Assembly: GCA_029582165.1 (NCBI GenBank)
Contig: CM055876.1
Coordinates: 17,514,501-17,578,500 of the forward strand
Length of the DNA: 64,000 bases
Origin: Portulaca oleracea
Taxonomy: Eukaryota; Streptophyta; Magnoliopsida; Caryophyllales; Portulacaceae
Direction: 5' to 3'
Both the position numbers and the translations under genes were made by a program. Of the stretch, positions 42,061 through 55,689 are shown one piece after another. The notes under the pieces are model-generated. The model worked only from the letters and a program-made list of their open reading frames with translations. It made no database searches and was not told the origin of the DNA. The first letter of the stretch is position 1. Each line of letters opens with the position of its first letter.

Positions 42061-42616
42061 AGGGATGACAAGAGGTTCCGGATCTGATTAAGGATCTGGG
42101 TCCAAAAATTTTCAACCCAATGAATTTAGAGAGGATTTAGGTCCACAGTTTGAAAAAAAAAAACACAGATATGGGTTTAGGTCTAAAGATTAGCAGTTAG
42201 ATTCGTTTATAAGTTTAAATATATTTTTTTGTTTATCAATTAGATTTACACACATACACACACAGTGATATAACATTTTTGTTAACATTAGGGATGACAA
42301 TAGGTTCAGGACCTGATTAAGGATCTAGGTCCCAAAATTTTTGACCCAATGAATTTGGAGAGGATCTAGGTCCACGGTTTGAAAAAACAGATATGGGCAC
42401 ACATACACGCACACATACACGCGCGTGCGCATTCACGCACACACGCGCACACACACACATATACATACATATACATATATACATACATACATATAGGTCC
42501 CAAAATTTTTGACCCAATGAATTTGGGGAGGATCTAGGTCCACGGTTTGAAAAAATAGATATGGGTCAAGTTCTAAAGATTAGCACTTAGATTCGTTTAT
42601 CAGTTTAAATATATAT
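42061..42616. repeat. About 220-bp repeat unit in 2.5 copies, each ending in a (CA)n tract
   Basis: Units start at about 42061 and 42290 with AGGGATGACAA; a third, 5'-truncated, starts at about 42496 with GGTCCCAAAATTTTTGACCC. Each contains AATTTGG(A/G)GAGGATCTAGGTCCAC and ends in CA-rich DNA. The start resembles the hAT-like terminus at 39188. Confidence 0.8.
42397..42480. repeat. Mixed (CA)n/(CG)n/(TA)n microsatellite
   Basis: Alternating purine-pyrimidine DNA with CACACA, CGCGCGTGCGC and TACATACATA blocks. Confidence 0.85.
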
Positions 42617-42640
42617 TTTTGTTTATAAATTATATATACA

Positions 42641-42718
42641 CACAACACACAAAACACACACGCACACATACACGCGCGCGTGCACTCACGCGCACACGCG
42701 CGCGCATATATATATATA

Positions 42719-42762
<44 letters not shown>
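42641..42762. repeat. (CA)n-(CG)n-(TA)n compound microsatellite
   Basis: It runs from CACACA through CGCGCGCGTGCAC and CACGCGCGCGC into a long TA run. It is strictly alternating purine-pyrimidine over much of its length. Confidence 0.9.
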
Positions 42763-42765
<3 letters not shown>

Positions 42766-42766
42766 G

Positions 42767-42840
42767 TGGGTATAAAGGGTGAGGTTGGAATATGTGAATT
42801 TTAATGAGGGTATTACTGGATAGCTATAATTGTTGACTTT
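42767..42840 (+). mobile_element. Helitron-like 5' end (copy a)
   Basis: TGGGTATAAAGGGTGAGG followed by ATATGTGAATTTTAATGAGGG starts right after a (TA)n tract. The same roughly 65-bp start recurs at 43409, 46968 and 49264. It is a conserved transposon end; the Helitron assignment rests on the 3' end at 49751-49780. Confidence 0.5.
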
Positions 42841-43359
42841 TACTTTTTCTTATAAAAATAAACCTTCATACATATTAATACATAGGGTCTTTATTAATCA
42901 CAAAATTAATGGCATTGACCAATTATAAAATACTAACAGAAATTAAAAACCATTTAAATTTCATATAAAATAATTTTCTAATAAGAAAAAAAATCTAAGG
43001 TAGTTTCTTAAGTTGTGTTAGGTTAAATAATAAAAGAACATGTAATTTTATGTTGAAGGTTTAAAATATTAGTGTCTATTTAATAAATATTATTTTCTAT
43101 TTAAAGAGCATGGTTAATTTATGTGTCTTTTGTTTGTTTTTCTTTTGAAGGATGACATCACTATTTTGTAATTTTTTTAAAAAAATCATTATTCTTTTAG
43201 AGATATAAACAAAATTCTTATTAGTTTTGATGATGATTATGTGATTTCTCGATTTTACAGTTGGAAAAAAAAATCTCACACTAACATGTAACCGGTTAAG
43301 TACATCATTATTTCGCAATTTTCTTCAAAAAAAATTTAACGTATAATAACTCCTATATG

Positions 43360-43365
<6 letters not shown>

Positions 43366-43406
<41 letters not shown>
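43366..43406. repeat. (TA)n microsatellite
   Basis: A pure TA run of about 20 units directly before the second Helitron-like 5' end. Confidence 0.9.
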
Positions 43407-43408
<2 letters not shown>

Positions 43409-43409
<1 letters not shown>

Positions 43410-43480
43410 CTGGGTACAAAGGGTGATGATCGATATTTGTGTGATTTTGTGAGGGTATTATGGGTATTTTAGATTCATCC
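43409..43480 (+). mobile_element. Helitron-like 5' end (copy b)
   Basis: TCTGGGTACAAAGGGTGA follows a (TA)n tract. A possible truncated 3' end, CCCGTGCAAC at 45741-45750, again abuts a (TA)n tract, so 43409-45750 may be one element. Confidence 0.5.
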
Positions 43481-44201
43481 AAGTAACCTTTTCTTTATTC
43501 TTTTTTTTAAAAAAGGCACATCTAAATAATTATTTAATCATGAATACAAAAAAAAAAAAAAAATTCTTAGGCAACACTCAAAAAACCTATTCTCAACGTA
43601 ACCCATGTTTAATACATACTTAATTGTTGAATGTAACCTCATATTTAATTTATACTTAATTGTTAACCTAAATATATTTTTTTTGAGATCAATCATAAAT
43701 ATCATTAACACCGCAATCTTCAGTTTTTTTTAAAAAAAACGAAAAGGTCAACATACCTTTTTGATCCGTATTTAGTTCATAATTAAAATTATTAATTATG
43801 AATATCATTACCACCCAATTACCGTTATCAAGTAAACTAAAATGGCCTTTTTTCATACAACACCAAATGCACATTCAATGATAGCAAACGGATAAACTAA
43901 TTTATGAATAAATGATTAAATAGAGATTATTACTTGGAACAATTTGTGTAACTGTTGCATGTTTATGAATTGATGGCATTAAAGGAAAACATTATATAAT
44001 ACTAATTTATTATTACTTATAAATAGGGACGATAAATTAGAAATTAGGATGAAGCTATAATTTGTCTTCACACTTTTATGTTTCTTTCCTAGAAAGTATG
44101 GCTCCATGGAGTTGTACAATATTCTACAATCTCATATTTTGTTTATACTATTATGATTGTTATACCATACGGTACATGCTATACAACTTTCAATTGCATA
44201 T

Positions 44202-44406
44202 CTAAAGGTAAATTTTTTGGTCTATATTGCTATGCATTCAAGTATAATTTGTCATTTGTAGTATAAATTATGCCATTTGAAATTTTGTTTGATTCTTAAT
44301 TTCTAAAGACAAATTTTTTTATCTATATTACTATGTCATTCAAGTATAATTTGTCATTTGTAGTATAATTATGCCATTTGCAATTTTGTTTGATTCTTAA
44401 TTTCTA
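44202..44406. repeat. About 101-bp tandem duplication
   Basis: The second unit starts at about 44303. Both contain TCAAGTATAATTTGTCATTT, GTAGTATAA and TTTTGTTTGATTCTTAATTT, with a few differences. It is inside the possible element 43409-45750. Confidence 0.85.
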
Positions 44407-45754
44407 ATATCATTTTTCCATTTTTACAGATTATGTTTCTTCTATAAAACTTTCATAAGTCTAATAAATGTTTTATAATTATATGATTTAAAATAGGGCA
44501 GAATAAAAATGATTTATGATACTGATATGCTTATAACATTTACAAAAAAAAAAAAAAAAACAGCTCATGAGCTTTGAAAAATAAACTTCTTGAACATATT
44601 TATTCTATTGACAAGATTTTGACTTGCTTTGATCAATTGGCTATATTGTTTCTAATAACTTATTGTATCTTTTAGAGCTATGAACTTATTTTTTTCCCTA
44701 TATTTTGCTTGGAATATACAATATAAAATATTATTACTATAACAATAACATCACATAAAAAATAAAAAATATTATAATTTTATTAATTACTGTACAAAAT
44801 ATTAATTAGTTAATGACTTAAACTATTTTTAAAAAATATTGTAATTTTATTTATTGAATTAAATAATCAATCCTTAACCTCCCATGAACATTCAAAACCT
44901 CAAAAAATGCACAAAGAAATAGTTCATATCACAATCAAAACAGTTTAGGTGACTTATTTTAGATCAAAATAGTTTAAGTGTTAGCTAAGTTAGCAACGTC
45001 AAAAACTTACTATTAAAATTTTACTTGGGCATTGTGATTCAATATTATTATTTTATTATAAAATTAATAGTTTTACAATTTAATGGTTTATGTAACGTTT
45101 CATTGTCTTTTGAGTGACCCTTAATTGTTCAAATTGATTGTCAAAATCAATGGGTTACTTTTGATAACCGGAGATTCATTTTTATCACCAACTGAAGAAC
45201 TTATAATTGGTAGCAAACTTTGACAGTATAAATAATTTCTAACATTTGTCACCAAAGGAAATCTTCAAAGCCTATTCATAGTTATCTGATTTGAATCAAG
45301 GAATGCATTATAAGGTATTTCTATGCTTCTCTAACCTATGTTGTATCTTATTTTAAATTATGAAACTAGTATCTTATTATTTTTTTATAAAAGGGATATG
45401 TGAAATTATTTGTTTGTCTAGGTGGAATTTTAGAGCATTGGGATTTTTTTAATATTATTTGCATTTACAATCCAATTTTACAGGTTGGATTCGAGGTATG
45501 ATAAAGGTTGGAGAACATTATTTTATTTTTCCAAAGTAAAAGATCCATAAGTATAATATAGAGAAAGTCATTTTGATAGAAATATTGAGAAAGATAAATT
45601 GTATTATATAAAATAAAGTCAAGTAAGTATAATCTACTATTTCAATAGAAAATACTATTTTAAATAACAAATGGATAACCTTATTCATAAAAAATAAATA
45701 AATAAATATTTTTTCCATAAAATATGCAATTTAATTGCATCCCGTGCAACGTAT

Positions 45755-45756
<2 letters not shown>

Positions 45757-45815
<59 letters not shown>

Positions 45816-45844
45816 CTATATATATGTATCTATCTATATATATG

Positions 45845-45937
<93 letters not shown>
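45757..45937. repeat. (TA)n microsatellite, about 180 bp
   Basis: A TA run with a few GTATCTA interruptions in the first half. It is followed by the foldback element; a run of similar length follows that element on the other side. Confidence 0.92.
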
Positions 45938-47040
<1,103 letters not shown>

Positions 47041-47572
47041 CCACCTTTTTTTAAAAAAATATAAATTGAATATGAATGCATTAAAGAGACCATTTTTGGA
47101 AACTTATAATTTGTCATTTATACTTTTTGAAAACAACCACTTTATATCTATTAAACTTATAAGATAAGTTATTGGCAAAAAATGAATAAATAAAAAATGA
47201 AAGGTAATAAATTAAAAAAACTTAATATTTTATTTTTCAATGAAAAACCTAAATGCTACGATTATTTATCCTACTAATGAAAAATGTGTAGGTAAAAATG
47301 TATAATTGACTCATTTCTTGCTCTAATACCATTCTAAACACCTAAATGGAAAATGTGTTTTAATATCCTAATTATTTATGTTGCTTTTACATCTTCCATG
47401 CAAAAATAATAATAATACACATGCATATATGTACATACTATTAAAAGCAAAAATTAAAAAATTAATAATATATATTTATTAATATTAACATAGGTTACAT
47501 TTTTAAATTGAAAATTAGTTAGTGAAATAGTAAAAGAAAAATGAGTTATACATGCAGTGATTAATTATCATC

Positions 47573-47604
<32 letters not shown>
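47573..47604. repeat. (AAT)n microsatellite
   Basis: An AAT/ATA trinucleotide run of about 10 units. Confidence 0.9.
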
Positions 47605-48537
47605 GTAAATCGATGGTTGTAACTCATGAGTAAACAATTAATTACATGTTAACAAATCAACTATAAATAGGTAGACTACAAAGAAGAGGAAATATGAAGG
47701 TATGTCTCACCTTTTTCTTGGTTAATTTTTTCTTTGATTTGATTTTATGTGTTATTTCTCCTTTCTTTTTTTTAATTATTGTTAGCTATTTTAGATATTC
47801 ATTTTTATTAATTGTTTTTTTGTATCATTATTATTATATTTATATTTATATTTATGCCTTCATTTTGTTTTGTCAAATTATGATATGTATTTTGCCATTT
47901 TTTTTATATTTGTATCCTTCTATATTCTCCTACTTTTTGTCATTATTATATTTTTAAGTTGCATAGTCTATAACTTTCTCTTATTTTATATATATTATTG
48001 TAATTGAAATTGAAGCATACTAAGAGATAAACGTAATTTTTTTTATTGCAATGAAAATTTTCAACTAATATTATTGGAAGAATTAGGTATAATGATATGC
48101 TCAATAATTTTAGAATTATGATTTTATGAAGTTAACAAATGTTTTAATTTAACAAATTTAACAACACTTTAAGGGTGAATTCTTATATCATTGTACTATA
48201 TCTTTTGTATGCATGGAAGTGTCTAAACATATGTGAGGTATGTTTTTTTTTTTAAAAAAAAAAAATCAACATAAGGTATGTTTGAAACAAATGTTTCAAT
48301 CCTATAAAAAAAAAAAAAAGAAGCTTCAAATCATATTATGGGAGAGTGATATGTGCTTATATGAAACTACAAATGTCTTTATTATATTAATAAAATTAAT
48401 AAATTTATTATATTAAAACAAATGTTTCAACATAAGGCAGTGTTGTTTTAAAATTAATAAATTTATTATATTAATAAAGTATTGGTTAAGAATCTTTATG
48501 TGTAGAATATTAGTTCAATATTTATCGAATATTGGTT

Positions 48538-48827
48538 CAATATTTTAATATTATTGTTAAAATTATAGAAAAGTATATAGATAATCTGTTTGTATGTAAG
48601 CAAAATAAATTTTCAGCAATATATTTTAAATGTGGTTTATTTTTGTCTCGCGCAACATATAGGTCTAAGTATCAGGGCATATCAATATTTTAATATTATT
48701 GTTAAAATTATAGAAAAGTATATAGATAATCTGTTTGTATGTAAGCAAAATAAATTTTCAGCAATATATTTTAAATGTGGTTTATTTTTGTCTCGCGCAA
48801 CATATAGGTCTAAGTATCAGGGCATAT
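48538..48827. repeat. 145-bp tandem duplication, apparently identical
   Basis: Units 48538-48682 and 48683-48827 show no difference by eye. Each contains TCTCGCGCAACATATAGG. It is probably a recent duplication. Confidence 0.92.
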
Positions 48828-49263
48828 TAAATGAGGAATATAATTTATTGTTTTAAAAAGTATACTAGACATATTAATATGTTTCAGCAACGAGGATTTG
48901 TCTCTTAAGAACACTTGCATAAAATTTAATGTTAGTTTTTTACACCTTGAACTCTATTTGTGATGTTAATTACTTCATCTATTAATTAGTTTCTTTTGAA
49001 TGTATAGTTAACATATAGCTAAATATGTACACCACTGATCAACTGCTAAAAAAGAACAACATAATTTTTAATCATATTCACTAATGAGTAAAATAATAAA
49101 TGCAAATGTATGCCTCGCACCCTTCTTTCTTTATTTTTTGGTTAATTTTGTGTACTATTTTTTTAAATTATTGTTAGTTGTACAGTTTTTCATTTTTAAT
49201 GTTTTTCTCTATCTTTTTAAATATAATATCAACAATGTCTTCAATAATATACGTGGTTAATTT

Positions 49264-49780
49264 TCTGGGTATAAAGGGTGAGAATTGAAATATGCAAGTT
49301 TCAATGAGGGCATTTTTAAAATAAGGAAATTAAAGTGTTCATAAATAATTATTATTCAATGGGAGTTAATGGAGGTAAATGAAAAGTTAGGCAAAAGAAA
49401 ACATAATTGTCATTTATTTCCTTTGATTGATATTAATTGTTAATATTGTACTGTTATCATCTATTACAAAAATAAACACTATAATATTTTTATGGGTTCG
49501 TGTTGTTAATAAATCAAATAAATTATATCCTCAATTTCTTTTATATCACTTTCCTTCCAAAAAAGAAGATTTAATGTGTACTTTTCATTAAATCATTAAA
49601 TTAGAATTTAAATTGGTCAAATTCTTTATGCAATATAATATTAAGTTAAATTTTTTGTATTTTAAAAAAATATTATGAAATTATATATACTTTTTTTTAT
49701 ATGCGTTCCTATAAACCATACTTTTAACAATATATGCGTTTTATCATTGTCCCGTGCAAAGCACGGGTATGAGGACTAGT
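49264..49780 (+). mobile_element. Non-autonomous Helitron candidate, about 517 bp
   Basis: It starts TCTGGGTATAAAGGGTGA and ends with the hairpin CCCGTGCAAAGCACGGG (49751-49767), then TATGAGGA and CTAGT, followed by T. A GC-rich hairpin about 10 bp before a terminal CTAG(T) is the Helitron 3' signature. The 5' TC is present but the preceding base is T, not the expected A. It might be the 3' part of a longer element starting at 46968. Confidence 0.6.
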
Positions 49781-49784
49781 ATAT

Positions 49785-49788
49785 ATTT

Positions 49789-49846
<58 letters not shown>
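49785..49846. repeat. (TA)n microsatellite
   Basis: A TA run with one TTAGA interruption, directly after the Helitron-like 3' end. Confidence 0.9.
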
Positions 49847-49848
<2 letters not shown>

Positions 49849-50473
49849 CACTTGAAAGACTAAAACCCTAATTTTCTATGACCATAGTATGCACAATTCA
49901 ACACTCACATACCATTTGATCTCCCACTCGACAACCTTCCTCTTTCTCCCACTATATGATGTCGCCTAGAATCCAGATCATCGTTGGTGATGTCGGGGTT
50001 CAGAGCTCTATGAGTTGGACCTGCTAAGGACCCACAGGTCTGTTAGACCCAAAGAACCTAGGATTGGTTCCTCATACAAAAGACCAAGAGGATTTGGGAA
50101 GGATTTGGATCCAGTCAGAAAAATGCAAAAAGGAACCAGGTGCCTAGATTCTGCCCATTGTCATCCCTCATTAACTTTCTCAATAATAACTAGAGAAAAG
50201 GAAAGAAATAACTTAGGACAAAACTTGACTTGATTTATTGTAATGAAATCTACCTAATTCAGATGGAGTCGTATAACTTGTGTTGAGCTCATACCAATCT
50301 ATATGTTGCTCTATCCTTTGTTAATAGTATGTTGCAGAACCATTTTGATTACTACAAGCTCTACTTATAATGGGACACAACCTAAAGTTCTTGAGCTTGT
50401 TCTCTATGCCTCACCCATCCTGCTACAGTACCCAAGTTGCTCCTGACTTGAATAACCTTTCCCAAGATTCATC
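49847..50473. other. Intergenic DNA, nothing recognised
   Basis: The open frame at 50015-50233 has no recognisable domain. The region is the left flank of TR-GAG-2. Confidence 0.5.
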
Positions 50474-51162
50474 TGTAACCACAAATTTTCGAGTCTAAAA
50501 TTAATTAAAGACAAGAGAAATGGAACAAATATAATTTGTATTAATTTCAAAGAATTTGGGTACAATCTCTATAATATTTGTTACAAGATGAACAAATAAA
50601 AATCCTCTGATTCGATCTCTGTCATCTTCTTGAAGGAGGGTCGATGCGGCGTGAATCTCGATCAAGTTTTTGTTGAATCTCTAGAACAAACGACACATAA
50701 TGAAGTGTTTGTTGTTTAATTCTAGAGAGAGTCTTTTTGAGAGTTAAATTTTTCTCTGTGCCCCATATGAGAAGAGGTAGAGTCCTATTTATAGGGAAAG
50801 GACTTGTTCTCTCTCTTGGGCTTCTTGGTAGTTTTTATGGGCCGTTGTCCGGGCCTTAGGTCTGAGTTGACTTGGCAGTCCATTTGACTTTGACTTGGTA
50901 GTCTTTGTGGGCCGTTGTCCGGGCCTAAGGTTTGGGTTGACTTGACAGTCCGTTTGACTTTGACTTGGTAGTCACTTGGGGTTTGACTTGGTAGTCGATT
51001 TGACCTTGACTTGGCAGTCGTTCGAGCTTTGACTTGATAGTCAACTTGAGCCAATTTTAGTTTAATAAATTAAATAAATTAATTTGGACCGCCCAAAATA
51101 ATCAACTTAATTTATCTTAACTTGTGACACTATTTTCTATTTTGATTTTTTTAGTGTCTACA
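50474..51162 (-). repeat. TR-GAG-2 3' LTR, 689 bp
   Basis: It starts TGTAACCACAAATTTTCG and ends TTAGTGTCTACA. The minus-strand TATA box CTATAAATAGG is at 50784-50794. The distal part has several GACTTGG(T/C)AGTC motifs like those of the internal array. It contains about 72 bp near its right end that the other LTR lacks. Confidence 0.9.
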
Positions 51163-52009
51163 AATTGCACCCTCGAGACTAGGTCGTGTACACTGTCATG
51201 TAATTAAGCATGACCGATGTCTCAACACATTATTTGACTTGTCTTGCGAGCTAGACTATTGACTTGATCCGTGGTTTTGCCACTAGAGGGTAACGTACAT
51301 GGTCAAATGTTTGAACACGACCGTCATCTTAACTGTCTTGATGCAACCTCTTTTTTTTTTTTTTTATTCTTGTAGCACTTGTCTAGACTTGTCCCAGTGC
51401 ACTGTCTGTTCAATTCGTTGGATCATTGTATCATCCAGTTTTGTGCACCACTAACAAGGTTTCTTTTTTTTTTTTTGACGAGATTATTTTCCGTATAAGC
51501 TTGATGCTTCCCAATGTTATAATAGGAAAGTATGTTAATGGATGGTTTTGACAATTTGGAAACAAAAATTGGCACATCAAAATATTGAGATATGATAATA
51601 ATAGTTGCTAATTTATGCCAAAGTTGTTATTGTATTGACAATATGGAAATACACAATCAACTCATATAATATTGGAATATGGCAGCAAATGCCTTCCAAT
51701 TGACGCCAAATCATGATTGGATTGATATGGAAGTAGCTATATAAGCATGACCATGATTCATTCAAGGTTACCACTGTCGCACCTTTTCAGCAAGTCAAGG
51801 GGTATATTTTGTCTTTCGTTGCTGAAACCTGCTCATATGGCCGCTCAATACATAGCGGTGTAATAATTAAGCTGCACGATTCAGCCTCTTATGTTAGCAG
51901 TGAGCTTGGACTCCTTTTTTTCTCTTCATACGATTGAATAAACCGTGATGAATATGAATTCACCACGACTCCCTTTTTTTTTGGGTTTTGTCTTAATTAT
52001 TTTGTAGGT
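51163..52009. other. TR-GAG-2 internal region without coding potential
   Basis: It occupies the place where pol would be expected. No retroviral motif was found in any frame. Confidence 0.6.
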
Positions 52010-52470
52010 GTCGAAGATCGAGTACCGTCAAAGACAAAGATAACGGGCTTCGCTTTTACGTGAGGAGTTTATTCTTGTTGGAGGTGATGAGTTAGATACT
52101 TTTTTGGAAGACTGAGTACAGCCAAAGACAAGGAAAACGGGCTCCACTTTTGCGCGAGAAGTTTATCCTACTTGGAGGTGATGAGTCGGATATTTTTTGG
52201 ATGACCGAGTACCGCCAAAGATAAGGATAACGGGCTCCGCTTTTACGCGAGGAGTTTATCCTTGTTGGAGGTGATGAGTGGGATATTTTTTGGAAGACCG
52301 AGTACCGCCAAAGATAAGGATAACGGGCTCTGCTTTTGCGTGAGGAGTTTATCCTTGTTGGAGGTGATGAGTCGGATATTTTTTGGATGACCGAGTACCG
52401 CCAAAGATAAGGATAACGGGCTCCGCTTTTGCGCGAGGAGTTTATCCTTGTTGGAGGTGATGAGTCAGCT
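52010..52470. repeat. About 95-bp tandem repeat, nearly 5 units (TR-GAG-2)
   Basis: Each unit has GAGTACCGCCAAAGATAAGG, ATAACGGGCTCCGCTTTT and GAGGAGTTTATCC; starts are near 52020, 52113, 52207, 52300 and 52393. The sequence is unrelated by eye to the array of TR-GAG-1 but sits at the same place. Confidence 0.88.
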
Positions 52471-53149
52471 TACCCTACGCATGCCAGAACGACTAACCCC
52501 TCTGAGAGTTCACAAACTTTCTTTGCTCTTTTTTTTTGTGCAGGTTTGCGAGGCTACACAATGTACGTTGCTTGGACATCTAGGTGCCAAAAGATGGACA
52601 TGACTTTAAGAGGTTCGTGATTTGAAGCAGTATCCAACAATCATGCCAGTTTCGCATGTGACACCACTATTGGCCTTAACTTGATGGAAGCCGCCAAAAA
52701 TTGTGGGAATGACACAATTGTTGGCACGGAACACTGACTATGACGATGGTGCAAATTTTAACATAACGATATTGGTGCGAACGTGTAATACGCTGACAAT
52801 AAAGACGATGCAACTGTTGGCATAACATAACTGTTGGCCTTGACAAGAAGAGTATCATCGACAATTGTAGTGACACTATTGATGATGCAATTCCTGATGG
52901 TCGTCAAAGATCATGGTCATGGCACAATTATCAATAAGGCTTGACTTGAAGTGGGATGTCAACAATGTTGGCGACACAATCGTCTAGTGACTTGAAGTGA
53001 TATGCGAACAATGTTGGTGACACAATCGTCTTATGACTTGAAGTGGTATGCCAACAACGATGACCAACAATCATCGACGCCATCTTGAGAAGGGATGTCT
53101 ATGGCCGTGGTGGCACATGTATTGACGTTAACACTATGATCACTGATCG
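52471..53149. other. TR-GAG-2 internal spacer with degenerate repeats
   Basis: Loose repeats of GACACAAT..TTGGC and GACTTGAAGTG occur at 52700-53050. No coding sequence was recognised. Confidence 0.5.
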
Positions 53150-53600
53150 ATGACTTAGGAGTCTGGGTTTTTGGATAACTTGAGAGTTTCTTATTTTGGT
53201 CAGTCATGATGACTTAGAAATCTTTTGACTCAATTGTTCCTTTGTAGCGACTTGAAAGTCATTGATAGTGACTTGAGAGTCTTTCTTTGATGATGACTTG
53301 AGCGTCTTTTTCCTGTGATGACTTAGAAGTCTGTCGGTGATGACTTGAGAGTCTTTTGGTGATGACTTGAGAGTCGTTTTGATGATGACTTGAGAGTCTT
53401 CCGGTGATGACTTGAAAGTCTTTGGTCATTTGATAGACTTGTGAGTCTTGTGCTTCAACTTAGGAGTCTCTTGATTAGGTTGACTTGGGAGTCATTAGTG
53501 GTGACTTGGAAGTCTTTGTGTACTTGGGAGTTTTTTTTTTAATTTTTTATGACTTGGAATTCTTGTGGTGACTTGGAAGTCTATGATGATCACTTGAAAG
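53150..53600. repeat. Array of GACTTnnnAGTC quasi-palindromes (TR-GAG-2)
   Basis: About 20 units such as GACTTGAGAGTC, GACTTGGAAGTC and GACTTAGAAGTC at 18-30-bp spacing. It is the counterpart of 9480-10190 in TR-GAG-1. Confidence 0.9.
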
Positions 53601-53690
53601 TTTTTCGTTGCTTGAGTCCCCCCCTCCCTTTTTTTTTGGCTGACTTCCCTTTGCCCCCTAGGGTGTCCTCTCTCTTTGCGCGCGTCGCAT

Positions 53691-54962
53691 CTAGTCAGAC
53701 TCGTCAGTATCTTTTTCATCTAGTGTGATTTTCCCTTCCTTCACTAGTTGCATGACTTTCTCTTTGAATGCCCTACATTTCTCTAGTGGGTGACTGACGA
53801 TCATGTGGTACTTGCAATACTTAGGATTGCTCACTCTTCCTACTTCTTCAAGGTGCTTCGGCTCAGGGAGTTCTATGAGTCCCTTCTCAAGGAGCTTGTC
53901 CAACATTTCTGATACATCAGAGTCAGAAAAACAATAGTCATTTTCTTCAATCACAATGTCTCTTCTTGGCATATCTTCATAAGTAGTTGTAGACACACTA
54001 TTGTTAGAATGTTTTCCATGGTTGGCAATCGTAAACTCCATGTCATGAGCTTGTGTCACCAAGTCTTGAAAACTCTTAGGTTTCTGACAGACGATCCTTG
54101 CACATTAGGGAAAGAGCACGCCAACGGTTGATGTAGTCAACTACTGACTCGTCATTCCATTGTTTGGCATTAGTCAACTCTGTCATGCTAACGACACGAC
54201 TTGTGCTGTAGAAACGATTTAGAAACTCCTCAATTTGCCCCTAACTATCGATGGACCCAAATGCAAGGTTGGTATACCATTCAAACACGGTTCCTTTTAA
54301 GGAGGGCACAAATTGCTTGACTAAGAGATCTCCGTTCGTGCCGGCATTGTTGCATGTCTCCACAAACTGTGCGACATGCTGCTTTGGGTTACCATGTCCA
54401 TCGAATTGATGAAATTTGGGAAGTTGGTAACCATGTGGCATACGAAGAGTGCTTATTCTCTTAGTGTATGGCCAAGTGTACCTGTGAGTTCTTTGTGAAG
54501 CTTCTCCTAATTGGTCCTTGAGTGCCTTCGCGATCAAATTTTGGATTTGTTCTATAGTCATTGAGCTTGTCACTGATGATGGTTTATCGCCCTTCTTAGA
54601 CATTTCACTCTCAGCCTCACTTTCACTAGATTCGTTTTCTCCCTCTACGTCTGAAAATTTATTAAGGGACTTTGCTGGTCGTTGCTTTAACTTCTTCTCC
54701 AACTTAGCAATATTTCTATTTTGACGCTTGATTTGCGCGTCCTTCTCTTCGCTCTCTTGAGTAAGTTTATGTAACGTGGCTTTTATGTTAGCCATTTCTT
54801 CTTCTATAGTCACAACTCCTGTAACCATGACTGACATAGTAACAAGATCAAATGACCTTGTACTTCGAACTTCCCTCACCATGCCAATGGCCTTGTGTTT
54901 CATCTTCACATTTGTTGCGAGATTTTCCTATGGAGATAGATTGGTTGAAGTCTTCGTAGCCA
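53691..54962 (-). pseudogene. gag: TR-GAG-2 gag, with stops and a deletion
   Basis: The start is at 54962 (MATKTSTNLSP), with a TAG 12 codons in. Then an acidic coiled-coil-like part, YTKRISTLRMPHGYQLPKF, FDGHGNPKQHVAQFVETCNN, and the core EEFLNRFYSTSR...YINRWRALSLMCKDRL. A stop falls near 54241 and, compared with TR-GAG-1, about 50 bp are missing near 54075. The C-terminal part (53691-54062) keeps the knuckle CKYHMIVSHPLEKC and ends DTDESD. No polymerase follows. Confidence 0.85.
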
Positions 54963-55026
54963 TGTCTTATTCGTGGAGAGGTTCTTGAAAGTCTTGATTT
55001 CAGAGATGGAGATGAGAGGTAGAGAT

Positions 55027-55045
55027 TGTCCCACCGAGCGTGCCA
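55027..55045 (-). other. Putative primer-binding site of TR-GAG-2
   Basis: The minus strand reads TGGCACGCTCGGTGGGACA just inside the 5' LTR, matching TR-GAG-1 apart from two bases. Confidence 0.6.
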
Positions 55046-55050
55046 AAATT

Positions 55051-55667
55051 TGTAAACACAAATTTTCGAGTCTAAAATTAATTAAAGACAAGGGAAATGG
55101 AACCAATATAATTTGTATTAATTTCAAAGAATTTGGGTACAATCTCTATAATATTTGTTACAAGATGAACAAATAAAAATCCTCTAATTCGATCTCTGTC
55201 GTCTTCTTGAAGGAGGGGCGATGCGGCTTGAATCTCGATCAAGTTTTTGTTGAATCTCTAGAACAAATGACACATAATGAAGTGTTTGTTGTTTAATTCT
55301 AGAGAGAGTCTTTTTTAGAGTTAAATTTTTCTTTGTGCCCCATATGAGAAGAGGTAGAGTCCTATTTATAGGGAAAGGACTTGATCTCTCTCTTGGGCTT
55401 CTTGGTAGTCTTTGTGCGCCGTTGTCCGGGCCTTAGGTTTGAGTTGACTTGGCAGCCCATTTGACTTTGACTTGGTAATCTTAGTGGGCCGTTGTCCGGG
55501 CTTTAGGTTTGGGTTGACTTAACAGTCCGTTTGACTTTGACTTGGTAGTCACTTGGGGTTTGACTTGGTAGTCGATTTGACCTTGACTTGGCAGTCGTTC
55601 GAGCTTTGACTTGATAGTCATCTTGAGCCAATTTTAGTTAAATAAATTAAATAAATTAGTGTCTACA
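55051..55667 (-). repeat. TR-GAG-2 5' LTR, 617 bp
   Basis: It starts TGTAAACACAAATTTTCG and ends TTAGTGTCTACA. The minus-strand TATA box is at 55361-55371. It is shorter than the other LTR by a deletion near its right end. Confidence 0.9.
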
Positions 55668-55689
55668 CCATCCATGAGGAAACACCTAA

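Larger units (their letters stand above)
50474..55667 (-). mobile_element. TR-GAG-2: gag-only LTR retrotransposon, 5194 bp
   Basis: LTRs are 50474-51162 and 55051-55667. The flanks TCATC and CCATC are a 5-bp target duplication with one mismatch. Order on the + strand is 3' LTR, non-coding, about 95-bp tandem array, GACTT array, gag (minus), primer-binding site, 5' LTR: the same plan as TR-GAG-1, with the same orientation and almost the same length. There is no pol. It is a separate insertion, not a copy of the same locus, because LTR and tandem-array sequences differ. Confidence 0.88.

Noticed and set aside
50474..55667. Possibility that TR-GAG-2 is inserted within the LINE-1 remnant to its right
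   Set aside because: The left flank (50240-50473) shows no convincing LINE motif, so nesting cannot be shown by eye.
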